DNA of 5,509 nucleotides, from assembly GCA_031401815.1 (NCBI GenBank), contig JANNRW010000150.1, forward strand, positions 1 through 5,509, read 5' to 3'. Under the pieces are notes generated by a model. That model was given only the letters and a program-made list of their open reading frames with translations. It had not been told where the DNA came from and searched no databases. Source of the DNA: JANNRW01 sp031401815. GTDB taxonomy: Bacteria; Desulfobacterota; Desulfuromonadia; Geobacterales; DSM-12255. Made by a program: the position numbers and the translations under genes. Shown here piece by piece: positions 1 through 5,388 of the stretch. Numbering within the stretch: position 1 is the first letter of the stretch; the number at the start of each line of letters is the position of its first letter.

Positions 1-519
1 GAGTGGAGTATCCTCTTCCATCAGGTTCAAGGTCTCAAGAAAAACTCCGCCGGTACTCAGATTTATGGCGTAGTCAGACATTATCTGACTGGCATCCTTA
101 CCGAAATGGATCTGTAATCTGGCCGAATACCTGACTTGAGCCCGCTCCTGAAGCTTGAGGAATTTTCTGGCAGTTGCAATGAAATGTTCACGATTGATCG
201 GCTTAAAAATAATATCGTCGCAACCGGCCAGCCTGCATCGCTCCAGATCCTCTTCCTTGCCACTGATTGTAACCATGACAACAGGTATTCCGGCAGTTAC
301 CGGATCAGCCTTGATTCTGCGGCAACATTCGTCGCCATTCATCTCTGGCATGTACAGATCCATGAACACAAGGTCGGGAAATACTGAAGTGACAACATCA
401 AGAGCCTCTGTACCGCTACAGGCGGTTAACATGCTGAAATCTTCCCTGCGGAAAAAGGTTTTTTCAAGTTCCAGAAAAAACTGCGCATCATCAGCCAGCA
501 AAATTGTCTTTCTGCTCAT
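1..519 (-). CDS. Response regulator, receiver domain plus PilZ domain (partial, runs off left edge)
   Basis: The reading frame starts at the ATG at 517-519 and stays open for 173 codons to base 1, so the C-terminus lies outside the window. Residues 1-122 form a CheY-like receiver: acidic pair D10-D11, phospho-acceptor D54 (in FMDLYMP), T84 in VVMVTIS, and K106 in FKP. After a short link a PilZ domain begins, with RxxxR at R126-R130 and a second motif NLSTGG at 153-158, matching the (D/N)xSxxG consensus; these two motifs bind c-di-GMP in the PilZ family. The protein is probably a cytoplasmic phosphorylation-controlled c-di-GMP effector with no DNA-binding output. A GGGAGG ribosome site (526-531) lies 6 nt before the ATG. 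Divergent from the HD-GYP gene. No cognate kinase is visible. Receiver call very secure; PilZ secure although incomplete; nucleotide binding inferred. Confidence 0.93.
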   Translation of the reverse strand, partial: MSRKTILLADDAQFFLELEKTFFRREDFSMLTACSGTEALDVVTSVFPDLVFMDLYMPEMNGDECCRRIKADPVTAGIPVVMVTISGKEEDLERCRLAGCDDIIFKPINREHFIATARKFLKLQERAQVRYSARLQIHFGKDASQIMSDYAINLSTGGVFLETLNLMEEDTPL

Positions 520-564
520 CCCCTGCCTCCCGGCACTGCAAATATCGTCAATCAGTTGTCAACA

Positions 565-593
565 AATGTATCATCATGATTGAGTGCTTGCAA
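565..593 (-). promoter_or_regulatory. Candidate sigma70-type promoter for the receiver-PilZ gene
   Basis: On the minus strand, TTGCAA (588-593) and TACATT (565-570) are separated by 17 nt. Each matches the -35 or -10 consensus at 4 of 6 positions. Transcription would start near 558, giving a leader of about 40 nt. A perfect TTGACA on the same strand (557-562) has no acceptable -10 at 16-18 nt and was not chosen. Prediction by eye only. Confidence 0.35.
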
Positions 594-650
594 CCCGGTG
601 AAGAAATAAATGCCTTTCCCTGACAGCCCTTTTTAATAATGTCAGCAACT

Positions 651-812
651 CCGGGTTTGGACTTTGCATTTAGCCTCCCCTCCCTGGACGGGTGGGGATT
701 GAGGGGTGGGTGAAGGTGCCGTCATCGTAAAGCATGGCAAATTACCCCACCCCCTAACCCCCTCCCGCAAGGGGAGGGGGGACTTATAAGGCAACTGCAA
801 ATACCAAACCGG
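651..812. repeat. Element A, copy 1: 162-bp palindromic MITE-like repeat
   Basis: A non-coding element with imperfect terminal inverted repeats. The left end (651-676) begins CCGGGTTTGGACTTTGCA and the right end (789-812), read on the minus strand, begins CCGGTTTGGTATTTGCA; the arms agree at about 21 of 24 positions with one extra G on the left. Inside are two C-rich/G-rich hairpins: 677-684 with 690-697 (loop TGGAC, one T:T mismatch) and 758-766 with 772-780 (loop GCAAG, 9 perfect pairs). The halves are also complementary over about 32 bp (689-720 with 736-767, about 24 matches), so the whole unit can fold as one long imperfect hairpin. Bases 645-772 recur at 5382-5509 with 5 differences. 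No transposase and no clear target-site duplication are seen. Mobility in trans is inferred from the shape alone. Confidence 0.8.
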
Positions 813-828
813 ACACTACTGGAATAAA

Positions 829-854
829 GTATGTTATTAATGTATGTTATTAAT
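829..854. repeat. 13-bp perfect tandem duplication
   Basis: The 13-mer GTATGTTATTAAT occurs twice head to tail, at 829-841 and 842-854. It ends three bases before the candidate -35 of the HD-GYP gene. It could be a simple slippage duplication or a pair of regulator half-sites one helical turn and a bit apart; the sequence does not decide between them. Confidence 0.85.
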
Positions 855-857
855 CAC

Positions 858-885
858 TTGCCGAATAAATTTTATTGGATACAAT
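858..885 (+). promoter_or_regulatory. Candidate sigma70-type promoter for the HD-GYP gene
   Basis: TTGCCG (858-863, 4 of 6 consensus) and TACAAT (880-885, 5 of 6) are separated by a 16-nt AT-rich spacer. A start near 892 would leave a leader of about 35 nt ahead of the TTG codon. The 13-bp tandem repeat lies directly upstream. Predicted by eye. Confidence 0.45.
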
Positions 886-914
886 TTTGGCATAAGGTCT
901 ACTGAATTCGTACC

Positions 915-919
915 GGAGG
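915..919 (+). promoter_or_regulatory. Ribosome binding site fixing the TTG start of the HD-GYP gene
   Basis: A full GGAGG lies 7 nt before the TTG at 927-929. The next in-frame ATG is codon 24, inside the receiver domain, so this site is the main reason for accepting the non-ATG start. Confidence 0.8.
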
Positions 920-926
920 CATCCTT

Positions 927-1988
927 TTGGAAACAGCTCAGACTGAGAAGAAACTAACTGCTCTTTTTGTTGATGACGATAAAAGCCTGCTGGAGATGCT
1001 CCTGCTGCATTTCAACACAGATGAATACAAGGTTATTACTGCTGATAACGGAGCAGCAGCACTTGATTGCCTCTCCTGCACTGACATAGACATCGTATTG
1101 ACGGATATCAGAATGCCTGGAATGGACGGACTTGATCTGGCAAGCAAAATCCATGAAAGGCACCCAGGTATGCCAGTGCTTATCATGACCGCATATTCTG
1201 AAATCGAAGTTGCTGTAAATGCGATCAAACGCGGTGCTTTCGATTTCATAATGAAGCCGCTCAATCTCGATTATCTTGCACATTCACTTCGCAAGGCAAA
1301 AATGTACTGCGAAATGAATGCCCTTGAGAAAAATTACAAACTTTCCCTGGAATCCGAAGTCAAGCGCAAGACTCTCGAACTGCGAGATCTCAACAAGGAG
1401 ATAATTCACCGGCTGACCGTGGTAGCCGAGTACCGGGATACCGACACCGGCGGGCATATCATGAGGATAGGGCACTTTGCCGGCATCATGGCTGAAAAAC
1501 TTGGCATGCCATCTGATTTCATTGAAAAGATTGTTCTTGCCAGCTCGCTCCATGATATCGGCAAGGTAGCGATTCCTGACAGTATCCTTCTGAAACCCGG
1601 AGCACTGACTACCGAGGAGTTTGTAACCATCAAGCATCATACTGATCTGGGCGCAAAAATGCTTTCCGGCTCTACTCACGGAATCATTCAGATGGCCGAG
1701 ATCATAGCCTTGAATCACCATGAAAGATGGGACGGCACAGGATACCCGAACGGGCTGAAGGAGAATGAAACACCGCTTGAGGGGAGAATCGTAATGCTTG
1801 TAGATCAGTATGACGCTTTAAGGAGTAATCGTCCCTACAAGCCGGGCTTTGACCATGAGACTGCCTGCAAGATAATCCTTGAAGGGGACAACAGAACCAT
1901 GCCTGATCACTTTGACCCGATGATACTAAATACTTTCAAAGCAGCACGAAAGCAGTTTGAAGCCATCTTCGAAAACCTTAAGGGTTGA
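927..1988 (+). CDS. Response regulator with HD-GYP phosphodiesterase domain
   Basis: A 353-residue cytoplasmic two-domain protein of the RpfG type. Residues 10-125 are a receiver with acidic D16-D18, phospho-acceptor D60 (LTDIRMPGMDG), T88 (IMTAYS) and K110 (IMKPL). Residues 126-160 are charged and helical, probably a coiled-coil linker. From about 161 the HD-GYP domain carries RDTDTGGH (170-177), HDIGK (209-213), H237 in KHH, HHE (264-266), GYP (272-274) and D293 ahead of DALRSNRPYK. All core metal ligands are present; the early extra ligand position is D173, where trinuclear members usually have Glu. The family hydrolyses c-di-GMP, and some members 3',3'-cGAMP; the substrate here cannot be read from sequence. 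Start is TTG with a strong ribosome site. Divergent from the receiver-PilZ gene and convergent with metY. An active enzyme is likely. Confidence 0.96.
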   Translation: METAQTEKKLTALFVDDDKSLLEMLLLHFNTDEYKVITADNGAAALDCLSCTDIDIVLTDIRMPGMDGLDLASKIHERHPGMPVLIMTAYSEIEVAVNAIKRGAFDFIMKPLNLDYLAHSLRKAKMYCEMNALEKNYKLSLESEVKRKTLELRDLNKEIIHRLTVVAEYRDTDTGGHIMRIGHFAGIMAEKLGMPSDFIEKIVLASSLHDIGKVAIPDSILLKPGALTTEEFVTIKHHTDLGAKMLSGSTHGIIQMAEIIALNHHERWDGTGYPNGLKENETPLEGRIVMLVDQYDALRSNRPYKPGFDHETACKIILEGDNRTMPDHFDPMILNTFKAARKQFEAIFENLKG

Positions 1989-2006
1989 ACCAGTAAAAGC
2001 ATTTAA

Positions 2007-2030
2007 ACGCAGAGACGCCAAGACGCAGAG
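2007..2030 (+). repeat. 8-bp-period repeat, left arm (ACGCAGAG x3)
   Basis: Three consecutive octamers, ACGCAGAG, ACGCCAAG and ACGCAGAG, followed by GAAAAAC. They begin 18 bases after the HD-GYP stop. The related arm at 2249-2280 points the opposite way, so the pair flanks element B as an inverted repeat. From memory, similar ACGCAGAG-like tracts occur between genes in many environmental bacteria; this was not checked. Confidence 0.75.
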
Positions 2031-2146
2031 GAAAAACCATAAGATATAAAATTAGACATATCACCTGTTAGTACGACTCCGACACATAACCCCATCCCCC
2101 TCCTGACCTCCCCCTTGAAGGGGGAGGGATGTAGTCAAAGTCAGTC

Positions 2147-2173
2147 AAAATCCCCTCCCCTTCAGGGGGAGGG
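2147..2173 (-). terminator. Possible intrinsic terminator for metY, within element B
   Basis: On the minus strand, downstream of metY, an 8-bp all-GC-rich stem (2173-2166 with 2160-2153, loop of 5 nt) is followed after two bases by TTTT (2150-2147). The U-tract is short and the hairpin lies about 170 nt past the metY stop, so termination here is only plausible. No equivalent T-run follows either hairpin on the plus strand. Confidence 0.3.
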
Positions 2174-2190
2174 TTAGGGTGGGGGTGGGG
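2165..2190 (+). other. G-quadruplex-forming motif
   Basis: The plus strand reads G5-A-G3-TTA-G3-T-G5-T-G4: five G-tracts with loops of 1, 3, 1 and 1 nt, well inside the usual definition of an intramolecular quadruplex motif. Part of it overlaps the second hairpin of element B, so the two folds would compete. Motif presence is certain; folding is a prediction. Confidence 0.75.
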
Positions 2191-2248
2191 TAAAGGTTGA
2201 AATGACGGAGTAGTATTAGTTGATGATGTTTTCTAAGGTTTTGATTTT

Positions 2249-2280
2249 CTTTGCGCCTCTGTGTCTCAGTGCCTCTGTGT
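2249..2280 (-). repeat. 8-bp-period repeat, right arm (inverted)
   Basis: Read on the minus strand from 2280: ACACAGAG, GCACTGAG, ACACAGAG, GCGCAAAG, then AAAATC. Four octamers related to the ACGCAGAG units of the left arm (2007-2030) in opposite orientation, about 220 bp apart, with element B between them. Confidence 0.75.
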
Positions 2281-2303
2281 TTCAACTGCCGTTTTTAGGT
2301 TCA

Positions 2304-2321
2304 ATCCGCGTCATCCGCGTT
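2304..2321. repeat. Short 9-bp-period repeat (ATCCGCGTY x2)
   Basis: ATCCGCGTC and ATCCGCGTT stand head to tail just downstream of the metY stop. On the minus strand this reads GGATGACGC then GGATTGAAC, similar in period and sequence to the GGATGAACA units at 5278-5304. Only two units, so the family link is tentative. Confidence 0.5.
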
Positions 2322-2342
2322 CTATTGCCCTTACGATTGATC

Positions 2343-3629
2343 TTATTTCTGCCCGGCTTGCAGCGCCTGCTCGATATCCACAATTATATCTGCAACATCC
2401 TCCAGTCCCACTGAGAGTCTTATGAAATCAGCAGTAACTCCGGTTGAAACCTGCTCTTCTGCGCTCAACTGCTGATGTGTTGTTGATGCCGGATGAATGA
2501 CAAGCGACTTAGCGTCGCCAATATTTGCAAGATGTGACAGAAGTTTGACACTGTCGATAAACTTCTTCCCTGCCTCCATCCCCCCCTTGATACCAAAACC
2601 GATAATCGCCCCTGCCCCTTTTGGCAGATACTTTTTTGCTCTCTCATTATCAGGGTGGCTGGCAAGACCTGGATAATTGACCCAGGTGACCAGAGGGTGC
2701 TCCTCAAGGAACTCTGCGACTTTCTGCGCATTTTCAACATGGCGCGGCATTCTGAGATGAAGCGTCTCAATCCCCTGAATGATCTGGAAGGAGTTGAATG
2801 GCGAGATGCAGGCACCAATGTCACGAAGGAGCGTAAGACGCATTTTCAGTATATAAGACAGATTGCCGAGCGCTTCCCAATAATTCAGGCCGTGATAAGA
2901 GGGGTCTGGCTCGGAGATTTCGGGGAATTTGCCATTATTCCAGGGGAATTTGCCGCCATCAACAACAGCGCCACCAATACTGGTGCCGTGACCGCCGATA
3001 AACTTGGTAAGAGAGTAGACAACAATGTCAGCACCATGGTCAAGCGGCCTGAACAGGTATGGAGTAGTCACTGTATTATCCACTACAAACGGAATCCCGG
3101 CATCATGGGCAACTTTTGCAATCGCTTCAAAATCGTCCACATTGTTCTTCGGATTTCCGACCGACTCCATATAGACCAGCCTGGTATCTGCATCAATTGC
3201 CTGCCTGACGCTTTCGGGATCAGCAGTATCAACAAATTTGACATTTATCCCGAGCTTGGGAAGGGTATAGTGGAAAAGATTGTAAGTTCCGCCGTAAAGA
3301 AAACAGGTAGAAACAATATTCTGTCCGGCCTGGGCAATATTTAAAATGGCATAAGTTGTTGCAGCCTGCCCGGAAGATACAGCCAGTGCGCCAACTCCTC
3401 CATCAAGCCCGGCAAGCCGCTGCTCCAGCACATCTGTGGTAGGATTCATCAGACGGGTATAAATATTACCGAACTCCTTGAGGCCGAAAAGGTTCGCTGC
3501 ATGTTCGGAACTCTTGAACACATATGACGTTGTCTGGTAGATAGGTACAGCTCGCGACAGGGTCTGGGAATCTGGTGACTGGCCGGCATGCAGCGCAAGG
3601 GTATCAAACTGAAATTTCTGATCGGACAT
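2343..3629 (-). CDS. metY: O-acetylhomoserine sulfhydrylase (O-acetylhomoserine aminocarboxypropyltransferase)
   Basis: A 428-residue PLP enzyme of the Cys/Met metabolism (gamma) family, full length for MetY. It joins O-acetylhomoserine and sulfide to give homocysteine and acetate, the direct sulfhydrylation route to methionine, in the cytoplasm. Visible from the chosen start: N-terminal FDTLALHAGQ, YTR at 57-59 (phosphate contact from the partner subunit), the SSGQ turn at 85-88, Y112 in LYGGTY for ring stacking, ESVGNP at 155-160, D184 in VVDNT, the PLP lysine K209 in YSLTKFIGGHG, and R404 in FIRLSVGLED for the substrate carboxylate. The long insert with WNNGKFP and the SLVIHPASTTHQQL block are typical of MetY rather than cystathionine synthases. 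An ATG two codons earlier (3635) is only 2 nt from the AGGAG site, against 8 nt for 3629, so the latter is preferred. Follows malQ on the same strand with a 64-bp gap. Confidence 0.95.
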   Translation of the reverse strand: MSDQKFQFDTLALHAGQSPDSQTLSRAVPIYQTTSYVFKSSEHAANLFGLKEFGNIYTRLMNPTTDVLEQRLAGLDGGVGALAVSSGQAATTYAILNIAQAGQNIVSTCFLYGGTYNLFHYTLPKLGINVKFVDTADPESVRQAIDADTRLVYMESVGNPKNNVDDFEAIAKVAHDAGIPFVVDNTVTTPYLFRPLDHGADIVVYSLTKFIGGHGTSIGGAVVDGGKFPWNNGKFPEISEPDPSYHGLNYWEALGNLSYILKMRLTLLRDIGACISPFNSFQIIQGIETLHLRMPRHVENAQKVAEFLEEHPLVTWVNYPGLASHPDNERAKKYLPKGAGAIIGFGIKGGMEAGKKFIDSVKLLSHLANIGDAKSLVIHPASTTHQQLSAEEQVSTGVTADFIRLSVGLEDVADIIVDIEQALQAGQK

Positions 3630-3637
3630 AATCATGG

Positions 3638-3642
3638 CTCCT
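3638..3642 (-). promoter_or_regulatory. Ribosome binding site deciding the metY start
   Basis: AGGAG on the minus strand lies 8 nt before the ATG at 3627-3629 and only 2 nt before the in-frame ATG at 3633-3635. The spacing favours the downstream ATG and shortens the protein by two residues (protein begins MSDQKF). Confidence 0.65.
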
Positions 3643-3661
3643 TTTTATAAATGTTGGAGTA

Positions 3662-3690
3662 ACCTTACTGAAACAGTGTGTATATGTCAA
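3662..3690 (-). promoter_or_regulatory. Candidate sigma70 promoter for metY
   Basis: On the minus strand a perfect -35 TTGACA (3685-3690) is followed after 17 nt by TAAGGT (3662-3667), a weak -10 that keeps the most conserved bases T, A and final T. Transcription would start near 3655, with a leader of about 25 nt, too short for a SAM riboswitch. The -35 begins 3 bases past the malQ stop codon, suggesting that metY can be transcribed independently of malQ. Confidence 0.5.
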
Positions 3691-3693
3691 CGC

Positions 3694-5181
3694 CTATTGT
3701 TGACTGATTCGGTTGTACATTACGGTATAATCCCGCAACCTTTCTGCGATTTCCGGTGTAAGCGCCCCTGGAGCCAGACGCCAACGCCAGTTGCCATCGG
3801 CAACGCCCGGAACATTCATCCTGGCAGAGCTGTCAAGCTCCAGGACATCCTGAAGCGGCACAATGGAATATCTGGCTACAGATCCAAGCGCAGCGCGTAT
3901 CATCACATCAACAATATCTTCCGGAGAGCTGCGTAGATAAGCACAGACCATCTGCTGTTTAGATGCGTCAAGTGAATTGAACCAGCCACGGGTGGTATCA
4001 TTATCATGAGTGCCGGTATAAACAACACAGCCAGGCTGATGATTATGCGGCAGATATGCATTTAATGGCCCCCCGTCAAAAGCAAACTGGAGAATTTTCA
4101 TCCCCGGAAGATCAAATCGGTCGCGAAGAGCTTCAACTTCGTGAGTAATTATCCCGAGATCCTCAGCTATTATCGGCAAATAGCCGAGTGCCTCCTTGAG
4201 CTTCTCGAAAAAGTGCACCCCTGGCCCTTTGACCCACTCCCCTTTAACCGCTGTCTTCTCAGTGGCAGGTATCTCCCAACAAGCTTCAAACCCCCGGAAA
4301 TGATCAATCCTGACAATATCGTACAGCGACAGGTCATTTTTGATTCTGGCGACCCACCAGCCATAGTTGTCAGAAGCAAGAGCCTGCCAGTCATAAAGCG
4401 GATTTCCCCAGCGCTGCCCTGTCTTGCTGAAGTAATCTGGGGGAACTCCCGCAACTACCAGAGGAATCCCTTTCTCATCCAGTCTGAACAGATGCTGATT
4501 GCACCAGACATCTACCGAATCCATTGCAACAAATATCGGCGCATCTCCGATAACAAGAATGCCGCGCTCATTAGCATAGCATTTCAGGGCTCGCCACTGC
4601 CTTGAAAACTGCCACTGCAGATATTTCTGAAAACCGATCTCTTTTCCGAGCTGTGCGGAAAACTCTTCACATGCTTCATGATTTCGTGCTCTTAGGCCAT
4701 CTGGCCAGATGTTCCAGGGTTTCCCCCTGAAATGGAGCTTCAAGGCCATATACAGGGCATAATCATGGAGCCAGAAACTGTTGTTGCAGAAACTCCAGAA
4801 CTCTTCCTTTCTGTGAATCGGCGCAGTAGCGAAAAATCTCTCCGCAGCTGCTCTCAACAGGGGCATCTTGAGCTCTTCAACAGCATGAAAATCAACATAC
4901 TGAGCAGGAGGATCCGGCTCAGCATGGGTTTGGAGCAGATCCCCTTCAGCAGCCAGGATATTGAGATCTATCAGCAGCGGATTACCGGCAAAAGCGGAAA
5001 AACAGGAGTATGGTGAATTGCCTGCCCCTGGAGGCCCAAGAGGGAGTATCTGCCAGAGCGACTGACCGGCAGAAAGGAGGAAATCAACAAAACGGCGTGC
5101 CTCTTCACCAAAAGAGCCGATACCGCCGGTGCCGGGAAGCGATGTAGGATGGAGCAGGATGCCACTTTTTCGTTTATCCAT
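3694..5181 (-). CDS. malQ: 4-alpha-glucanotransferase (amylomaltase, GH77)
   Basis: A 495-residue cytoplasmic GH77 enzyme, about the length of the Thermus-type amylomaltases. It transfers 4-alpha-glucan segments between maltodextrins and releases glucose, acting in maltodextrin and glycogen turnover. Visible: N-terminal SGILLHPTSLPG (6-17) and WQILPLGP (43-50), GDAPIFVAMDSVDVW (212-226), the family loop PPDYFSKTGQRWGNPLYDW (247-265), nucleophile D293 in RIDHFRG, acid/base E340 in IAEDLG, and the third carboxylate D393 in GTHDNDT, so all catalytic residues are present. The C-terminus has DGNWRWRLAPG, usual for the family. The frame stays open upstream to a TTG at 5265, but the extra 28 residues are unlike the family and lack a good ribosome site; the ATG at 5179-5181 has GGAG 8 nt upstream. 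No disaccharide- or glycogen-metabolism partner gene is in view. Confidence 0.96.
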   Translation of the reverse strand: MDKRKSGILLHPTSLPGTGGIGSFGEEARRFVDFLLSAGQSLWQILPLGPPGAGNSPYSCFSAFAGNPLLIDLNILAAEGDLLQTHAEPDPPAQYVDFHAVEELKMPLLRAAAERFFATAPIHRKEEFWSFCNNSFWLHDYALYMALKLHFRGKPWNIWPDGLRARNHEACEEFSAQLGKEIGFQKYLQWQFSRQWRALKCYANERGILVIGDAPIFVAMDSVDVWCNQHLFRLDEKGIPLVVAGVPPDYFSKTGQRWGNPLYDWQALASDNYGWWVARIKNDLSLYDIVRIDHFRGFEACWEIPATEKTAVKGEWVKGPGVHFFEKLKEALGYLPIIAEDLGIITHEVEALRDRFDLPGMKILQFAFDGGPLNAYLPHNHQPGCVVYTGTHDNDTTRGWFNSLDASKQQMVCAYLRSSPEDIVDVMIRAALGSVARYSIVPLQDVLELDSSARMNVPGVADGNWRWRLAPGALTPEIAERLRDYTVMYNRISQQ

Positions 5182-5189
5182 TAATACGG

Positions 5190-5193
5190 CTCC
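5190..5193 (-). promoter_or_regulatory. Ribosome binding site deciding the malQ start
   Basis: GGAG on the minus strand (within ACGGAGCC) lies 8 nt before the ATG at 5179-5181, supporting a 495-residue MalQ. I found no convincing -35/-10 pair between here and 5280. Confidence 0.65.
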
Positions 5194-5277
5194 GTTTGTG
5201 CTTTTTCCGGTAAGGATACGAAATTTGTAACTGTTCAGCACTATCAAAACTGAAACCAGAAACAAACCTTTTTACAG

Positions 5278-5304
5278 GGATGAACAGGATGGACAGGATG
5301 AAAC
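5278..5304 (+). repeat. 9-bp-period repeat (GGATGAACA-like x3)
   Basis: Three consecutive nonamers, GGATGAACA, GGATGGACA and GGATGAAAC. A related tract in the opposite orientation lies at 5353-5379, so the two could pair imperfectly. It lies about 100 bp upstream of malQ in non-coding sequence. Confidence 0.7.
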
Positions 5305-5352
5305 CATAAAAACATTGAAGACTTTTCTTGTTTAACCCCAAAGAGCTATTGT

Positions 5353-5379
5353 CTTTATCCGCCTTGATCCCCTTTATCC
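5353..5379 (-). repeat. 9-bp-period repeat, opposite orientation (x3)
   Basis: On the plus strand CTTTATCCG, CCTTGATCC and CCTTTATCC follow each other; on the minus strand these read GGATAAAGG, GGATCAAGG and CGGATAAAG, the same period and GGAT phase as the units at 5278-5304. The tract ends 9 bases before element A copy 2. Confidence 0.65.
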
Positions 5380-5388
5380 CGGCAACTT

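Larger units (their letters stand above)
2069..2218. repeat. Element B: 150-bp palindromic MITE-like repeat
   Basis: Bounded by 16-bp terminal inverted repeats: TAGTACGACTCCGACA (2069-2084) against TAATACTACTCCGTCA read on the minus strand from 2218 to 2203, 13 of 16 identical. Inside are two GC hairpins: 2107-2114 with 2120-2127 (loop TTGAA, 8 perfect pairs) and 2153-2160 with 2166-2173 (8 pairs). The halves are complementary over about 45 bp, so the element can fold as one long hairpin. The right half (2152-2193) resembles the right half of element A read on the minus strand, although the termini are unrelated. It fills most of the gap between the convergent HD-GYP and metY genes. No coding capacity. 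Element status is inferred from one copy plus its symmetry. Confidence 0.7.

Noticed and set aside
155..583. Plus-strand open frame of 142 codons
   Set aside because: It lies antisense to the receiver-PilZ gene, whose translation shows a clear receiver domain; the plus-strand protein has no recognisable domain.
612..646. CTGACA...TGTCAG inverted repeat just left of element A
   Set aside because: Six base pairs around a 14-nt AT-rich loop; too weak to call a terminator or operator, and not part of the aligned repeat.
886..905. Sigma54-like TTGGCA upstream of the HD-GYP gene
   Set aside because: The TTGGCA half is present but no GC pair stands at the required distance for the -12 box.
2007..2321. 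CRISPR-like array
   Set aside because: The periods are 8 and 9 bp with no spacers and no cas gene; these are short-period tandem repeats.
2220..2414. Plus-strand 64-codon open frame
   Set aside because: It spans the octamer and nonamer repeats and overlaps the 3' end of metY; its product is a translation of repeat DNA with no plausible ribosome site.
2655..3344. Plus-strand 229-codon open frame
   Set aside because: Fully antisense to metY, which has every expected catalytic residue in its own frame.
3636..3693. SAM riboswitch ahead of metY
   Set aside because: The whole gap to malQ is 64 bp and the likely leader about 25 nt, far too short for any SAM riboswitch class.
5182..5265. N-terminal extension of MalQ from a TTG at 5265
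   Set aside because: Twenty-eight extra residues precede the family-typical N-terminus, with no good ribosome site, while the ATG at 5179-5181 has GGAG at 8 nt.
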